Part shown: piece by piece, positions 36,201-50,000 of the stretch
Layout of the letters: every line of letters starts with the position of its first letter
How positions within the stretch are numbered: the stretch's first letter is position 1
Assembly (NCBI GenBank): GCA_033557835.1
Contig: JAWQRO010000068.1
Span: forward strand, 1 to 63,039
Length of the DNA: 63,039 bases
Direction: 5' to 3'
From: Helochares maculicollis
Lineage: Eukaryota > Arthropoda > Insecta > Coleoptera > Hydrophilidae
The notes under the pieces: model-generated
Database searches by the model: none
Seen by the model: only the letters and a program-made list of their open reading frames with translations
What the model was told of the DNA's origin: nothing
Position numbers and translations under genes: made by a program

Positions 36201-38087
36201 CTACTTAAGTTTAGTAGTGTTGAATCAGTTTCGGTTCGAAGTATCAAAAAAAGTAGTGCCTTTTGCGCAACCACTTTGACCATAAATTGAAACTAAAATA
36301 TGGATTGTATACCAATGATTGTACGCCCTAACAATTCTCTTACAGTATTGACAACTAGGTCTCTTTTTTACAGAATCTTTCTTAACACTATAATTATACT
36401 GTCAATTTATGGCTACACTTAATTCGATATAACTTCCAGTGGCGGGAGCACCAACCCTTGACACGGTCACCTTGCCCCCATTGGGACGCAACAAGTTTTT
36501 TCATAAATTAAACCGGTTATATTTTCAAGAAACCTCATTATCGACTGAATGTTGTCTTCAGATAGCCATTGATTTATATTTTCCAACAAGAAATTTTGTG
36601 AACAACAATGTTGCTGATTGTCTTCACTATCATTGCTTTATCACATTTAACGTTGTTACACAATTTTGGTCAAGCGAGATGATTGTTTATGATGACTAAA
36701 TAGTAAATAAAATAGATATAACAACATTAAAAATAATGCGCCGTCACAAATCGATCATAAATAACATATACGTGTTAAAAGATATATCGACAAATATTGA
36801 TGTTATGCAATTAAATTAACGCAGAAACCAATACCTACAAGAAAAGTAATTTGATATAAACGACTTAAGACTTGATAAATTACCCTCGAATTAGGTTACC
36901 ATTCAATTTCCAAGTACACAGACCGTTACCTCACATATAAATTCAATATTGGCCACAGCATAAAACAATTAGAGACCTATAAACCTTTTGCACGCGCTCA
37001 TGCATTTTTAATGTGGTCTTAATCCCACCTTAATAATCTTAAATAATTTAATACGATATTGACGGCTTGCAGATATTTACGTGTAACCTGTACAAAACAC
37101 ACCAACATAAATTTGACCTTTTATTATCAGTCAAATCTAATATTCACCAAAAAGCAACAATCACAATAACATTGTTACATATTTAATTATCCATCGAAGT
37201 AATTATTATATGTGATTATATGAGGGCTTCATAATTCTATTACAATTATTGTTGTCATTGATTTTGTAATATGATGACGTAAAATTTCCATGTGATTGTT
37301 AAATTATTTCATACCTATTAAAACCGTCCATAAATGATTGGCGAATATAGTATAAGCGCTGTATAAAAATAGCAATCGCATTATATAACTTCAACAATCT
37401 CCAGTATATAAATTCTTATCAATTCAAGAAAATACTAATTAGCCAAATGAAATATGTTGGCCAAGATTAAGTTGATTTGAAAATATTTTACAACGCCAAT
37501 TGTTTTTAATTGCACTGAGTTTAAAATAATTGTTTTTTTACATTTTCTGATTTACAGAAGGCGGCATGATTTTTGTCTAATTTCTAGAAATAACATTTTA
37601 TTACCAGTGAGATATTTTTAGTTTTCAAGTATTATAAAGAATCAGATAATTTTTATTGTACATTTAAAAGATTATCTTAAAAGCTTCCATTATTATGGAT
37701 TTCCATAATTCCGTAATTTAGGCGGCCTAAATGAAATATAAAGGATAATAAATTTATTTTTCATGCCATTTCGAATGTAGTTAACGCTAATTTTAAAATA
37801 AAATAAATTTAGTGTTGTTTCAAGTAATTGAATTACTTTGCAGAAGGAAATAAATGGCACAGTGCATACAATAGGGAAAAGCAGATGCAATAAATTTAAA
37901 TTAACAAGCCATTTGACACTACTAATAGATCCATTCACAAGTTCCCTTACATCGCGTGCAGTGATTGTGAATACAAAAAGGACCAATTTACATAAAACTT
38001 ACCTCTAGGTGGGCTAGAATGGATATATAAACCATTTTGCATAATTTTATCTTGATTCGTAAATGCCCTTTTTCGAAGTACCGGCAT
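18244..38087 (-). CDS. Multi-module ankyrin-repeat protein, DPY-30-tail isoform
   Basis: Minus-strand gene reconstructed from 15 exons in frame: 38003-38087, 33027-33187, 32128-32343, 31868-32075, 31248-31408, 31064-31192, 29212-29391, 27858-29156, 27462-27773, 23231-23345, 20655-20720, 20165-20430, 19892-20096, 18485-18858, 18244-18423; 1318 residues. Start MPVLRKRAFTNQ. A repeated unit (exon 2, exon 5, end of exon 8) of the form LVG...FLxNVPxxM is each time followed by ankyrin exons with motifs such as LHKAVYYDLGDISKWLIE, DGRTPLHYSS and SPLHVATIFGNTSIVRYLA. Exon 8 (residues 381-813) is a long acidic spacer with degenerate NPDIDxNP repeats. Exons 11-12 carry DPLIKGLTEVASKRPPDPIA, a DPY-30/RII-alpha-dimerisation-like motif (about 980-1009), seen in cilium and axoneme proteins; further ankyrin exons end in LQEEEETF. 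I recognise no named orthologue. Introns 1 (4.8 kb) and 9 (4.1 kb) are long. Confidence 0.85.
20721..21580. other. Spacer between kinase-like stop and DPY-30 exons
   Basis: 860 AT-rich bases on the minus strand after the kinase-like stop. The 3' untranslated region and polyadenylation site of the short isoform would lie here; in the long isoform the same stretch is intron. No gene or repeat is visible. Confidence 0.4.
21581..22932 (-). CDS. Alternative terminal exon: divergent phosphagen-kinase-like domain
   Basis: Single 1352-base exon, acceptor at 22933-22935, stop at 21581-21583. Preceded by the shared exon 23231-23345, which ends in phase 1, it joins in frame (EEILGDK-VPGDTY) and makes a 1405-residue isoform. 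The exon encodes 450 codons including the stop. Phosphagen kinase landmarks: DHNLYDVIWPSVKKLP, VERILTTALLS, YGRGVFIS, NVLDHLRIVT (1247-1256), YGFLTARPSVLGNT, IKFPYL, LCLVRG and a final LGIPEYQTFEDFATAVSNV. In active arginine and creatine kinases the blocks read CNEEDHLR, FCPTNLGTT and a flexible EHTEAEGG loop. Here EE is VL, the reactive Cys is Arg (R1298), the ATP-site Arg of TTVR is Lys, and the loop is replaced by YQRLLHPT. It is thus expected to lack kinase activity. No donor site near the stop was found, so this is a true last exon. A separate gene with its own promoter is possible but there is no good ATG early in the exon. Confidence 0.82.
23346..27461. other. Large intron 9 of the ankyrin gene
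   Basis: 4.1 kb of AT-rich DNA with no supportable gene. The open frames at 25131-25370 and 26208-26414 resemble no protein. No mobile element was recognised. Enhancers could be present but nothing marks them by eye. Confidence 0.4.
29686..29960 (+). mobile_element. Mariner transposase fragment in ankyrin-gene intron
   Basis: The plus strand, antisense to the gene, translates to a degraded mariner catalytic core: TIGDT (usual TGDE), IYCYTLESNR (usual YGYDPETKxQS), KYKSIGEVKVFVFWDAQKIR (usual VMATVFWDxxG) and LVEYFVKCYIVNSD (usual LLVDYLEKGKTINSE). Stops interrupt it twice. No terminal repeats could be seen, so it is an old internal piece. Confidence 0.6.
30296..30561 (+). mobile_element. LINE reverse-transcriptase fragment in ankyrin-gene intron
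   Basis: The plus strand reads VERVEELIYLKVSMKLNGQ, then after a stop and frame change NRRIAKGRRNVGMIWSVMKS, LIRQTKRRITKAAFKATFIY and ASEKWFLKKERNML. This is the usual order F-x-YLG, INxRIxxGRxAF, TKxRIYKxxxxPxLxYGxExW of insect LINE reverse transcriptases. It is inactive and truncated at both ends. Confidence 0.7.
33188..38002. other. Large intron 1 of the ankyrin gene
   Basis: 4.8 kb separating the 85-base start exon from the second exon. It is AT-rich with no open frame that looks like a gene (frames at 34815-35114, 36439-36699 and 37693-37986 are unrecognised and lack splice partners) and no recognised transposon. Confidence 0.4.
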
Positions 38088-38284
38088 TTTTCTTGGCGCA
38101 CTTAATTAACAGCATATTATTGAAAAATTGTTTAAAAATCTATGTATGAAAATTTGCTTATGTTTAATGTTTACTGTTAAGCTTACTATTTTAAATATTA
38201 AGTTTCAATCAACTTTCAACAGTTTAAAATGAACGTTCTTCAGCACTTCTCAACGAGTCTTTAAATTTAAAGAAAACTCTCTTA

Positions 38285-38470
38285 GAAAAGTGGATCACGA
38301 ATCTTTGTGCGGTAACGGAGCGGCACGTGGTCATCATATGAACGGGTGAGACAACTTGAAAGTTGGTGTCGACCGGAATGGTGATGGAAAGCGCCTACCA
38401 GGATCGCCATGTTATCTGCTCGCAATGGGTTTCCACTACCCAGTCCCCTCCCTCTTTCACTGGAAGGAAG
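38285..38470. promoter_or_regulatory. GC-richer block upstream of ankyrin-gene start
   Basis: About 185 bases are clearly richer in G+C and CpG than the surrounding DNA (for example GCGGTAACGGAGCGGCACGT near 38310-38330). It lies 200-380 bases upstream of the minus-strand ATG at 38087, so it could be the promoter or a 5' untranslated exon of that gene. A plus-strand open frame through it (38363-38545) resembles no protein. Confidence 0.3.
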
Positions 38471-41400
38471 GGTGTATGTGAGTTTTCCATTATTTGTATA
38501 TTACAATACATGACCTTATTGGCCTCAGAGTGCTTTATTTATTGATAAATTGGCAAAGTGAAATATCGACATCCTTTATTCTAAGAAGGATGTTCTTGGG
38601 GCGCATTGTGCGAAATAAATTGCCTCTTTGATGTTTCAAGGTAATTAGTTGTAATTCGCGTCATCGGCTTAAATTGAACTCAAATAGTCTTTATAATTTG
38701 AAGTTCGGACGAAAAAGTTAATAGTTTTGCAGCAAAAGGACTCTTTCCATGCGATACGACGCAAAACTTACTTCGCCACAACTTCGTTAATGGTGTTTTC
38801 ACTTCATATCGCGAACATTTTATTACATATTGCATTTCAATCACAGATTAAAACGGAAAAGTCGCAAAATTTTACCACTTAGAAATTCACAATTCACAAT
38901 AATGTTATGATCAAATCAATACCGTTTTACACGTAAACTATTTTTAAATTTTTCAATAAAATCGAAAGCAATTTAGAAGGAAACACACCGAAAACCGTGC
39001 TACTTTTAACTCAGTTATTGGCAGAATTTTTGGCACAATTGGTATTAAATTGTCTTTAAAAGAAACAAAGGGGCACGTCAAAGTCTCACTATGTTTAAAG
39101 CCTTTCTTATTACATCAACAATAAATCACTTTCCGCAACAGATACAAAAGGGTGTTATAAAAGGGGTATTTTCAGTTTTCCGTCACTGTATGCGACCCTT
39201 TCCATTCAGGAACCGTGCAAAATATACCGGCATAACCTTGAATAGCGGCGCTAATTGCGAAGTTATTGAAAAAGCAACAAACAAAATATCAGCAGAAATC
39301 TTATCTGGCAAAGATGTGCGTGTAACACACATGCGAACTAAATTACCTTTTAAAATGTTTGCAATTAGCCCAAGAAATCCCTTTATTTTTCCTTGGGTTT
39401 GTTTTTCATATTAAGGTTGAAAATATTACGAACTATTTCAATTTTTCACAAAAAGACACATAGAATGGATAGTCAGTACATTTTATTTTACGGCGTTTTA
39501 ACACGCAAACTATAGGGAAAATGTTTAGTATAAACAAAAGAGGATAATATAAGTCTTCACATGACACGGAAATTTATAGTTTAATGTAAAGGTTAATCTA
39601 ATCGATCATGTGAAATTACACATATGAAATTAAACGCAGCATGTAATTAAAAACAATCTACGGCTTAATTTCTACGCAATATTCGAAGGTGAAAAAACAG
39701 CGTTTTTTAAACCTAAAATTCATAATGTCTAAAACTGTTTCTCTTTAATTATTATTACGATTACTAAAATGTTCTCTTTAAAAATATATAAATACAAAGT
39801 TGAGATAAGAACAGAAATTCGCTAGGACAGGTGTAATATAAAGTAATTAATGTCGTCGAAATAAATAAAAGGTGCCGAGCTCTGATGTGGCAATCATGCA
39901 ACATTTTAATTTTACCAATAAATTTTATAATAAATTGCGGCGTAGGTACATTTTATGTTCGATTACCCCAGAATGTCTCCAAGATAGACGTTGCTAACAA
40001 CAAAACCAATGGATATGACCATCGCGCGCACACGGCAGACAATTTATTAATTATTCATGTTCCAATAAAGCGATAAGGGGATAACATGGAAATGCGTTTT
40101 CGGGCTGTTTATACAATAAAAACCCCAATTCAGCATAACCTTTTAAGCCACCGCTGTAGGAGTTTTACAAATATCTTTAAAAATACATACTTATGATTAA
40201 TGAAATTAAATACGTGAAATCCTCATAGTTAGTTATTGCTATATATATATTCGTTAATTCTTTAATATTTATCATACAAGCAAGAGTCGTCTTGTAATAA
40301 TACCTAAATTTTGTTCAGAGCTTGATCATTCGGGAGCTAACTATTCCTTAGTAAATACTAATGAAACTGTGAAAAGAATGCATAGTTAATAATTTTTTTA
40401 AACGTTATATTGAGTATAGAACAGTTGCAATTTTTTTCACTAGTTATAGTAATATCAATTCGATTTTATTCTAGGTCTTCCGATTTTCAGTTACCAGTTT
40501 TTTCAGTTGACCCAATCTCACGCTTATAATTTTTTGCTCAGGCATTGCCTTTTGTAATCTAACTATCCACGTTAATCATAATTTTTTCTTTACTTTCGCT
40601 TCCTAAAGCGTAAGGAAGTAATTGCAATCATTAAAAAAAATCGAACTTGAGATTGTAACGAATCTTCATATTTTCAAGATTTTAAAATCCATTTTATGAG
40701 TTTAGATCGCTCAGGGCATTTAAAAAGGAGCAATATAATATGCCGGGCGGTTAATAAAAGAAAACTGTATATCTATATATTTGCGACGTGTTAATTTGTT
40801 GACGTAAACAGATTTTACATGTACTCATTGCAGCTATTATTAAAATAGAGTATTATTTTTGCGAGCAAACTGTGAATGTGACGCTGACGTTTCCTAGACT
40901 TTATATTTTTGTGCAATTTGTCTTGTAGACTCTGTATTCTGTTACACTTATGACATTTTTAAACTTGATAGGCTACCATATTCTTAATTCTTCTAGATTA
41001 TGTTTTCTGTCATTATATGTTTCATCAATTTTAACCCTACACCCTGCATACATTACAATTTTTATTCTCCAGCTTAGTATTTGACTCATTACAAATTAAA
41101 ACCAGTAGTCTCACTTTGAGCTTATTAATAATATACTTTAAATATATTTTATTTTACAATTTTTCAGTGTTTAACATATAGGTAATTTTTAAAAGTTTTG
41201 TTAGAGGAAAATTCTGAATCTTAAAAGTGGACTTATTTTATTTGATTTCTATTTCTACCGACTATTTTAAGATATTGATATCTATGATTCCTTGTTTGGC
41301 CGCGGAATTGTGGTTGAAGATTTAGATGAGACGTGTAGAAACAAAATTATTGTTAATGTAATCAGGTATAATTTTGCACAGAAGATTTACGGTCAAAAAT

Positions 41401-44400
41401 TAACTAGATCTAAGCTTAAAATAAAGAGTTGCATGATATCTTTACAAGGTTAGATTTGTCTCATACAATAGCCAATGCATTAAATTAAAATATAAATATA
41501 TAAAAAGCTATTTATATTTTTCCTGGGAAGTAACTTATTGCCGTTCAGAGATATTTTAGTTTTCCCTATTAAACTAAAATTTTATCAACTGGTCGACTTA
41601 ATGATCTCTAGTATCTATTCAAAGCTTTTACTAATTTTGTTAATGTCAGAGGATATTTTGCATAATAATGTGAGAAAGAATCTATTCATCATTTTTTATT
41701 TTTCAAGCTTTGAAACATGAGTATTCACTTTGAATGCTAGTAAGATTCTGAGAGTTCAAGAATTATCGTACTATCAAAATCAACCGATTTTTTAGAACGA
41801 TCTAACTCATCATTGATATCTCCAGCTAGATATATTTTACTGGTAACACACTTAATGGTTTTTTCGACAACGCGCAGTTGCTTTGTTCGTTTTCTTGGTG
41901 AAAATAGTAGTTTTTGTCTTTTTATATAGATAGATAAGAGTCTCATGTTCTGATTTACTTCTAGCAGAGTTTCTGGGGTAGACTGGGGTTCATTATCTAT
42001 TATATTTTGCTTTCTTCAATTACCAATCGCTTAAGAAAAATGTCCATTTTATGTCGTTATATAGAAATCTTACTTATCATGTTTCTGGTGTATATTTATG
42101 TGGCATCGAACTTCTTTCATGTATAGTTCAGAAATGTTATAAATGTTTTGTGATCGATCTTTAAGGTCTAAGCAGTGGGACAATTTCTAACATGTCAGTC
42201 TACTTGTTTTATAATTTATTATGTTGGCCACGGGCCTACATACGCGAAAAAGATTTTTGAGAAATCTAAGTTAAAGAAAATGAATTGAAGAAACCAAAAT
42301 TACGCGTAATTGGCATTGGTAGTATCGAGATCGTAAACATCATTCATAATTTCAGCTGTATCAAAGCAACACAACACATTGTAACCAATTTTCCTATATT
42401 AACTACCTTATTTTACACTCTATAATTGAATTGACCAAATAACTTTGCGAATTCTATTTTAATACATATCGAGTAATTTATTCAATGGGCGTCAAAAAGA
42501 AATGAATAAGTATTTTATAGAAACACTGATAAATCAAAACTTCTAGAGAGAATTGATATTTAAATTCTCTTTCAAAATTAAAAATTTAATGATCTAAGAA
42601 AATTTATTAATACTTAATGAAGAGCTGAAGTGATGAAATAAAATGTTTATAAATGTTTGTAAAGTGTAAGTCTTCCTTTATCGACATAAAAAAAGTTGGT
42701 GGTACAAATAACAATAATTTTTGTTTTTGAAATGTATCAATTTAAGTTCCATGACTTTAATCATGAAAGTGTCCACCAAGCTTACAAATAATATATTTAT
42801 TACAACTTTAAAAGATCTATTCGGAAAGATGATTAATTTCGGCTCAAGATTAAATGGCATGCACCATCTATAAGTACAATCGAGTTTAAAGTGATTAAAT
42901 TTACCTTGCTAGAGTAAAAAAGTAGCAGACAGAAGATTTTGTTTTACGAAATGAATTTTGAGAATTTGAGATAACAGTTTCATTCTAATGTTGGAGATGT
43001 TTTCAAGATTTTAATTTGCTTATTTATTAATGTAATACAATAGTGAGCAAATCACCTAATTATTAATTATTTCATTAAATATAAAGGCCAATAGATCTTG
43101 AATACATTATTTTACATTTTGTTTCATATTGAATCTTCGGCGTAAACGATAATAAATAAATAATCAATACAATAACATTCACGTATTCTTAAGAGTTAAA
43201 TTCTTGGTAGCAATATCAACGAAGATTTGTCGCGCGCAATTCGAAGTTAATAACATTTTTATGCCAAAAACAAAGCAAATTTTAAAAAACACCCAAGCTA
43301 AGCTTCATGTAATTGCTAGTCAGTATATAAATGATAGACTAAGTATAAATAAGACTTTATATAGATAGCATTAACGATAATGCCTGTTATATATTTGCAA
43401 TGAAGAACTTCATGGTAACATATCAAGCTCCGCAAGGGAAAAGTATATTTAGAACGAATTAAAGTTACTTATTGGAAAAGGGATACTCATCGTTTGTGAA
43501 ATGAAAAAGCATTAAAACAGTTTTATAGACATACAAAACATGGAAATCTTCAGTATGCTGTCATAGTCGCACATATGATTTGATTATATTATTACATAAA
43601 TGCTATAAAAGTATGTATACGGAAATGTTGAGTGAAGACACAAAACACCTATTGTTAAATTCTTAACTTCTATATCCATACAAATTTTTCTATTTCCTTG
43701 TCTGGTTTCCCCACAGATGGCGCGTAGATTTGGAATAGTTTGATGTTGATGAAGGATGGTTTTGTTTAATAGAAACAGTATTTTCTTAATTGTTCTTAAT
43801 TGATATATTGTGTATTGAAGGATAGATTTTTTCCACAAGAATGCGTACGCTGTTTTGAATATAAATGTCCTTTCCTCATTCACAAATGCGTTTCCCTTAG
43901 CTGCAGTTAAGTACAATTTTCTTTAATCCATTTTCCTATATCACTATTTCTATAAAACTAAGGATTTACTCCTCGTAATTAATTTTTTTTTAAATGTCTC
44001 ATTAATTTAATGGCGAACCTATAAACTAATTTTCTTATTTTTATCAGCGATTTTTGAGTTGCTAAAATTCTTCCAAAATGCAACGTCATCATCCAGGGTC
44101 TCAACTGTAGTGTAGTAAAATGTCAATTTTCTCATATATAGCATTAAATATATTTTAAATTCTGATACCTCAATGAACACACCCTGATGAGTCGACTTTC
44201 AAAAAATAGCTTAGCATGTACATCTTTGCTTTTAAAATATACACAATTTACTTCAAATTTATACCTTTGATAATAAAATCTTCGAAAAACAGTCAATTAT
44301 AAGTCTTCATTTTGTGCGACAATATATCTATAAAATATCTTTTCATGTTGTATAGATATAGACTTTCATATATTTTGCTAAAACTGCAAATAGTAGCAAA

Positions 44401-46039
44401 TTTATCAAATATTTTTCATAAAGGATGCAAATGAACACAAATAATCCCTATCACTTGTGTATAAATTCATCTTTGACTGTTGGCCACACTTTTTGAAGTG
44501 GAAATATTCAGTCCACTGATCAAATCGATAATATTAATATAAAATAGTAAATAGGAGAAATTCTAAATACCTTGCAGGTTATGAAACGATTTATTTTAAA
44601 CAATAAATACATACCTTAAAGAACGGCATTAAAAACAGAATATCATAAAATTGTAACATATATTGTAAATATAAAGATAGGTACATAATTCCTATAAAAA
44701 ATAAAGTAGCATACACAATAATTTTAAGTGATGTGGCAATTATGTAGAGTAGGGAAAAGAGGGGAGCATTATCTGAATTTATTACGTTACATATAAATGT
44801 GTAAACACTTAATAATGTACCCTATACATACTTATTGTAATAATTATTTAAATATAGTTTTTATTAAATTCATAATAAAAATCGGCTCATCCTAACAAAA
44901 TATTCAAAGTATAAATAAATAGTCGAAAATCTCGAGTGACATAAAAACTACATACAAAAATTTATATTCAATTATTTAATTTTACATACAACTAAATATA
45001 AATTAAAAGAAAAATATTTTTATGTATAGAAAATTATAGTCTTGTATAATTAATTAAATCACACCTCCAGGTGATATCAAAACTCTGGACTTGATTTTTT
45101 AACAACAAAAGCAGCATCTGAAATTATAATTCTTGTTTTGGTAACACACTTCAGTTTATATTAAGCATTACCTCTAGCCAATAAGCTCTTCCATATAGTA
45201 CAAAAGCTTAAAACAATATTTACAGTATTATTTAAACACCTTTTTGCCAGTGACGATGTGAACTGTGCCTCAATGTTCTACTAATTCGTTTTTTAATTTT
45301 ATTTGTACTTATGTTATGGTAAATAAAACATACGAATCATATTTGAAATTCTTGGCAAATGGGCATCAACGTTTTTTTTATACATTTACGGACTATTCTT
45401 GTAAAAAAATTATAAAACAGCAACAATATACATTTGACCACATTTTCACATTATACAAAAGCTATTTCAATTTTTGCTTCATTCTATTCAGTAATAGTAC
45501 ATTTTCAAAGTGTTTACAAGATTTATTTTTAGTAGTATACACAGACCTAAATTTAACAAATATTTAATATTTACTTTTTCAATGTGCTCAATTTACAATG
45601 AATAGAATGAAGCATTATTCGAGAGACTTAATGTAGATTTTATTAATTCTTGTATAAATGTAGTTAATATTATACATTATGATCGTTCATATAACTTAAT
45701 TCTCATAAGTGACGTTGAAAACAAAATTTTACTAACACCAAAATATTAGTAATGATTATTTTTTAAATATAAAAATAGTACTGACCTTTTAAATATGGAC
45801 TTTTTTTCAAACACCACGAGTTAGCATATTACCCAATTTGTTCTCCAAAATTTGCATTAAAAATCATTGACGGTAAACCGATAAGGAGAGAATTGCTAGT
45901 GCCATGGTTCTAAGTAAAAAAACACTTTTTTTCAAAACAAATTTTTAAACTTAAATATAACATTACAGAAAAAGCAAACGAAGCAGACTTTCACTCACAC
46001 TTATGCATATATAAATATATATAGATAGAAAAGGACATT
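38471..46039. other. Long gene-poor intergenic region
   Basis: About 7.5 kb of AT-rich sequence. The open frames at 39091-39414, 41737-41946, 43584-43916 and 45265-45567 show no recognisable domain, no splice-linked continuation and a composition like their surroundings. The right end (roughly 45-46 kb) should contain the 3' untranslated region of RalA. Confidence 0.4.
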
Positions 46040-47051
46040 CTACAGAATTACACACTTCAGTTTCTTTTTCTTGCATTTGTCTTTTCCTCTGCCATTGTTA
46101 GTTTTGTTTTCTTCCATTTTTCTGGCTCTGATCTCTCGCATTAAGTCATAAAACACCTGCAAGTGAAATATAATAAAAAGACATACAAGTAAAAAGGTAA
46201 ATTAAAGTATTAAATAGTAATACACACATTTTTATGAATATGAGAATTTATCAGTGTGTTTTTCATTAGGGTGGCCATGTTTAGAAGAAATTATAAGAAT
46301 GTTGTCTAAATATTTTGGCTTTATTTATCTTGGCCATTGCTAATTTAACAATAAATGAAGGTAGTTTGTTGATCCTACACTCGTAGAATTAACTTTTTTT
46401 CTCCAATTTCTAGTGCTTACTCTGCTTTCCACTATATAATAGAGGGTGATTTTTTTGTTCTGTCATTCTGATGGAATTTGTTTATAAATAACAGCATCTG
46501 TTCTCAGTTTTGTTAATATGTGAAAAAATTACGGAGCTTGACATGAAGTTGAACAGTGTAGAGAACCAAATCAAACAATGGAATGAAACTTAATTTCAAG
46601 AAAACCATACGCAATACTAAGAAGAGCAGCAGTTATATGTAAAACTGCACTGTTAATGGATGGAATATTGTAGTTTGCCGATTATTGCAACAGCACAGCT
46701 GCGAAATCAAATAAGTAAACTCAAAACATATCTATTAGAAAATAACTCGTCCAAATCTGTGAGGAAAGTGACAGGATACTACACACTCATCAAAAACATC
46801 TTTCCTGTCACCTTGAGCCAATACTATAATGAAAAAACTAAACAGATCATGGTAAAAAACCAAGAAAAACACTTTTTAATATAAATCAGATTAATATTAA
46901 TATTAATTTTGGTATCAGAAGCAGTTTACTACAAACTGTTATTGAATATAAAGGATATAAAAATTGTTCACATTATTCATTCAGAAAACGATGCAATAGG
47001 GGAAAATAATCAAACATTCTTTACTACAAAAAAAATTAAATTCAAAGCAGA

Positions 47052-47083
<32 letters not shown>

Positions 47084-50000
47084 TAATAAGCCATCAAGTT
47101 TCACAACCAAAAATTGTATTAACACTTTGATTTTATGTAATAACATTAAAAACTATTAAATATAAAAGGCCAGAAGTATTTTTCAGGCATAGGATAAGGA
47201 TACTTAGTAGGAATTATTCTAAATACAAAACATACACAAGAGATCGAGAATACACAAATATAGCGAAGGAAAGTTGCTTAAGAGTACACATATTAAACTA
47301 TCTTAATGGGGAGAGCATATGACCCACAGATTCAGCCAAGAATCCTGACTTGGTAGAATTCCACACAGTTTGCACAAAATAAAATTTATGTGAACCGCAA
47401 CGTTTTAAGTGGAATTCAGATTATTTGCTTGTTTCAATTTTAAGGGGTTTACAAAGTCAACTGATCTTTGGCAGACTGACGAAAATAGTTTTAGAATGAC
47501 AGTAGAAAAAAGTGGTTTAGTAATCTGAGTAGAAACTGAAAAACATCTGGAGTTAAAAGAAATTGATCAATGATATTCAGTATATGACAAGGCAAAGCGC
47601 TTCAGAAATCGAAAACTAAAAGAAAAATTGAAATAGTTATATATTAATGAATAATATCCTAATGACATTTTTTAAGTGGTTTCACAAGAAATACTACCAG
47701 TCTAAAGTTTGAGCCGAGAATATAAAATTAATAAATTAACGTAATAGACTAATAATATAAATAATTTCAGGTTACAACCTTCAATGCAATAGAAATGCTA
47801 TTCAATATTGGCAAAATAAAAATTTTCACAGCATAAGAGAATCTACATGGATATTTAGCTGTAGACTTCCAAGACAATCTCACCATTATGTCACGGAGAG
47901 CAATTTCAAGAGCACGTAAATCCTGAAGTGGTCTAATTTTGAGATAATTCATACACAACAAGAAGATGAATTAGTTTAGAGGAAGTAAAGAAAACAAAAC
48001 AATATATGAAACAATGGCTGTATTTCACTAGATTCTCATTTCTCAGAAGGAATATAGAACGATAGAGATATGGTTTACTGTCAAAATTCAACTAGTTACA
48101 TTATAGGATATTAATAAATAGATTTTGTAAATATAATCTCAACTGTTAATAGAAATGATTAGAGTAGTTATTATTGAGTATTTAATTTCCAACAGATGTT
48201 CTAACAATATTTTGAAATTGATATATTATAAAACTAATAGCTATTGATCAGCAATAAATTTAACAATTTTACTTATAAAAATTCACATATCATGTGGATG
48301 ATTGCATTTTTTATTGTTTTCAGAAATATTAATATTCTAATGAAAAACAACTAAAAAAACTTTCCAGCTCAACCCTTGAAAACAAAAATGAAAGTGTAGT
48401 ATGTTTTCTATTCATTTTAAATTTCTGTCTCCAAAGTAAATTGGTTTGTTTGGAAATAATTTAATCATTTAACATGATAATAGTTTGTGTATTGTTTAAT
48501 ATATAGATATAATGCAAGTAACATTTTTGGCATGAAATGTTGTTTTGAAAGTCTAGTTAACTATGTATGTATGCAAAGTAAATATTCTCCATATTTTGCA
48601 TCAATTTGTATTGAGAGAATAACTTAATTTTAATTTGTTTGAAAGCTTATTTCTCAATTTAATCATATTACATTATCGTATTACTGAGTTAGTGTTCTTA
48701 TTTTGTTTTAGACCATCGCATTGTGTGATGTATACGAATTTTAAGTTTAATTATACAGTATATTATTTCGTATTCATTATTATTGGCTGACATACCAGGT
48801 GTGCAAGTTTAAAATGTTGTTTTGTTAACATGTGATGGCACATAAAATTTATTGAAGTAACCTTTAGAGCCCAAAGCGTCATTTTTTTGATAAGACTGCC
48901 CATGTCAAAACATATTCGTTTAGCTGTTTACAAAATAGTAGCATACTTCTTTTTTGTGGTAAACATGTCGAATTTCAAGTTAAATAAAAAGCATTTGCAG
49001 CATGTAATGATTTTCTTGTTCAATCAAAAGGAAAAGGCATCGATTTCTTGGAGAAACTTACGGCGATCTTGCTCCAACTGTCAAGACTTGTGAACGCTGG
49101 TTTCAACGTTTCAAAAGTGGTGATTTCAATATTATTGACAAAGAACGTGAAAATCAACCAAGAAAGTTTGAAGACAACAAATTACAAGCAATATTGGACA
49201 ACAACGATACTCAAACATAACAAATGATGGCAGAGCAGTTGAATATCACTTGGCAAGCCATTTCCGATCGCCTGAGAGACATGGGAAAGATTTAAAAGGT
49301 TGGAAAATGGGTTCCACACAAACTGAACGAACGACAGATAGAAAGACGAAAAACTGTGTATGAAATGCTGCATTTACGCCCCAAAGAAAGAGTTTTTTGC
49401 ATTAAGTTGTAACTGGCAATGAAAAATGGATATATTTTGAGAATCCCATACGTAAGAAATCATGGATAACGCCAGGACAACCATCAACATCGAGTACAAA
49501 ACCGGATTGTTTTGGTAGGAAGACAATGCTGTGTGTGTGGTGGGATCAGAATGGAGTAGTGTAGTATGAGCTTCTCAAACCCGGCGAAAAAGTTAATACT
49601 ATCTGCTGCTGACAACAAAAGATCAATTTAAACCATGCATTGATCGAAAAACGCCCAGAATGGGCTCGAAGATACAACAAAGTCATTCTGCAGCATGACA
49701 ACGCTCCTGTACATTCATCCAAAGTGGTCATAGAAACGATTTCTTCGCTTGTTTGGGAACTCTGACCCCACCCGCCGTATTCAGCAGACCTGGCGCCTTC
49801 CGATTATCACCTGTTCTTATTGATGGGACACACACTGGCTGATCAACACTTCAAGACTTTGAAGGTTGTACAAAAATGGTTCGATGAATGGAAATCAATG
49901 AAAGTTGAAGCTTTCTTTTGGAATTATATCCATAAATTGCCCAAGAGATGGATAAAATGTGTAAAAAGTGAGGGCCAATACTTTGAATAAAAAAATGTTT

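Noticed and set aside
36439..36699. 86-codon plus-strand open frame in ankyrin-gene intron 1
   Set aside because: Antisense to the gene, no recognisable domain.
39091..39414. 107-codon plus-strand open frame
   Set aside because: No recognisable domain, no splice continuation and AT-rich codon use like the surrounding DNA; chance open frame is more likely.
43584..43916. 110-codon minus-strand open frame
   Set aside because: The translation shows no known motif and no splice partners; at most it is old transposon debris.
46660..47130. Two open frames of about 74 codons in the RalA intron
   Set aside because: The second runs through the AT microsatellite; the first resembles nothing and lacks splice partners.
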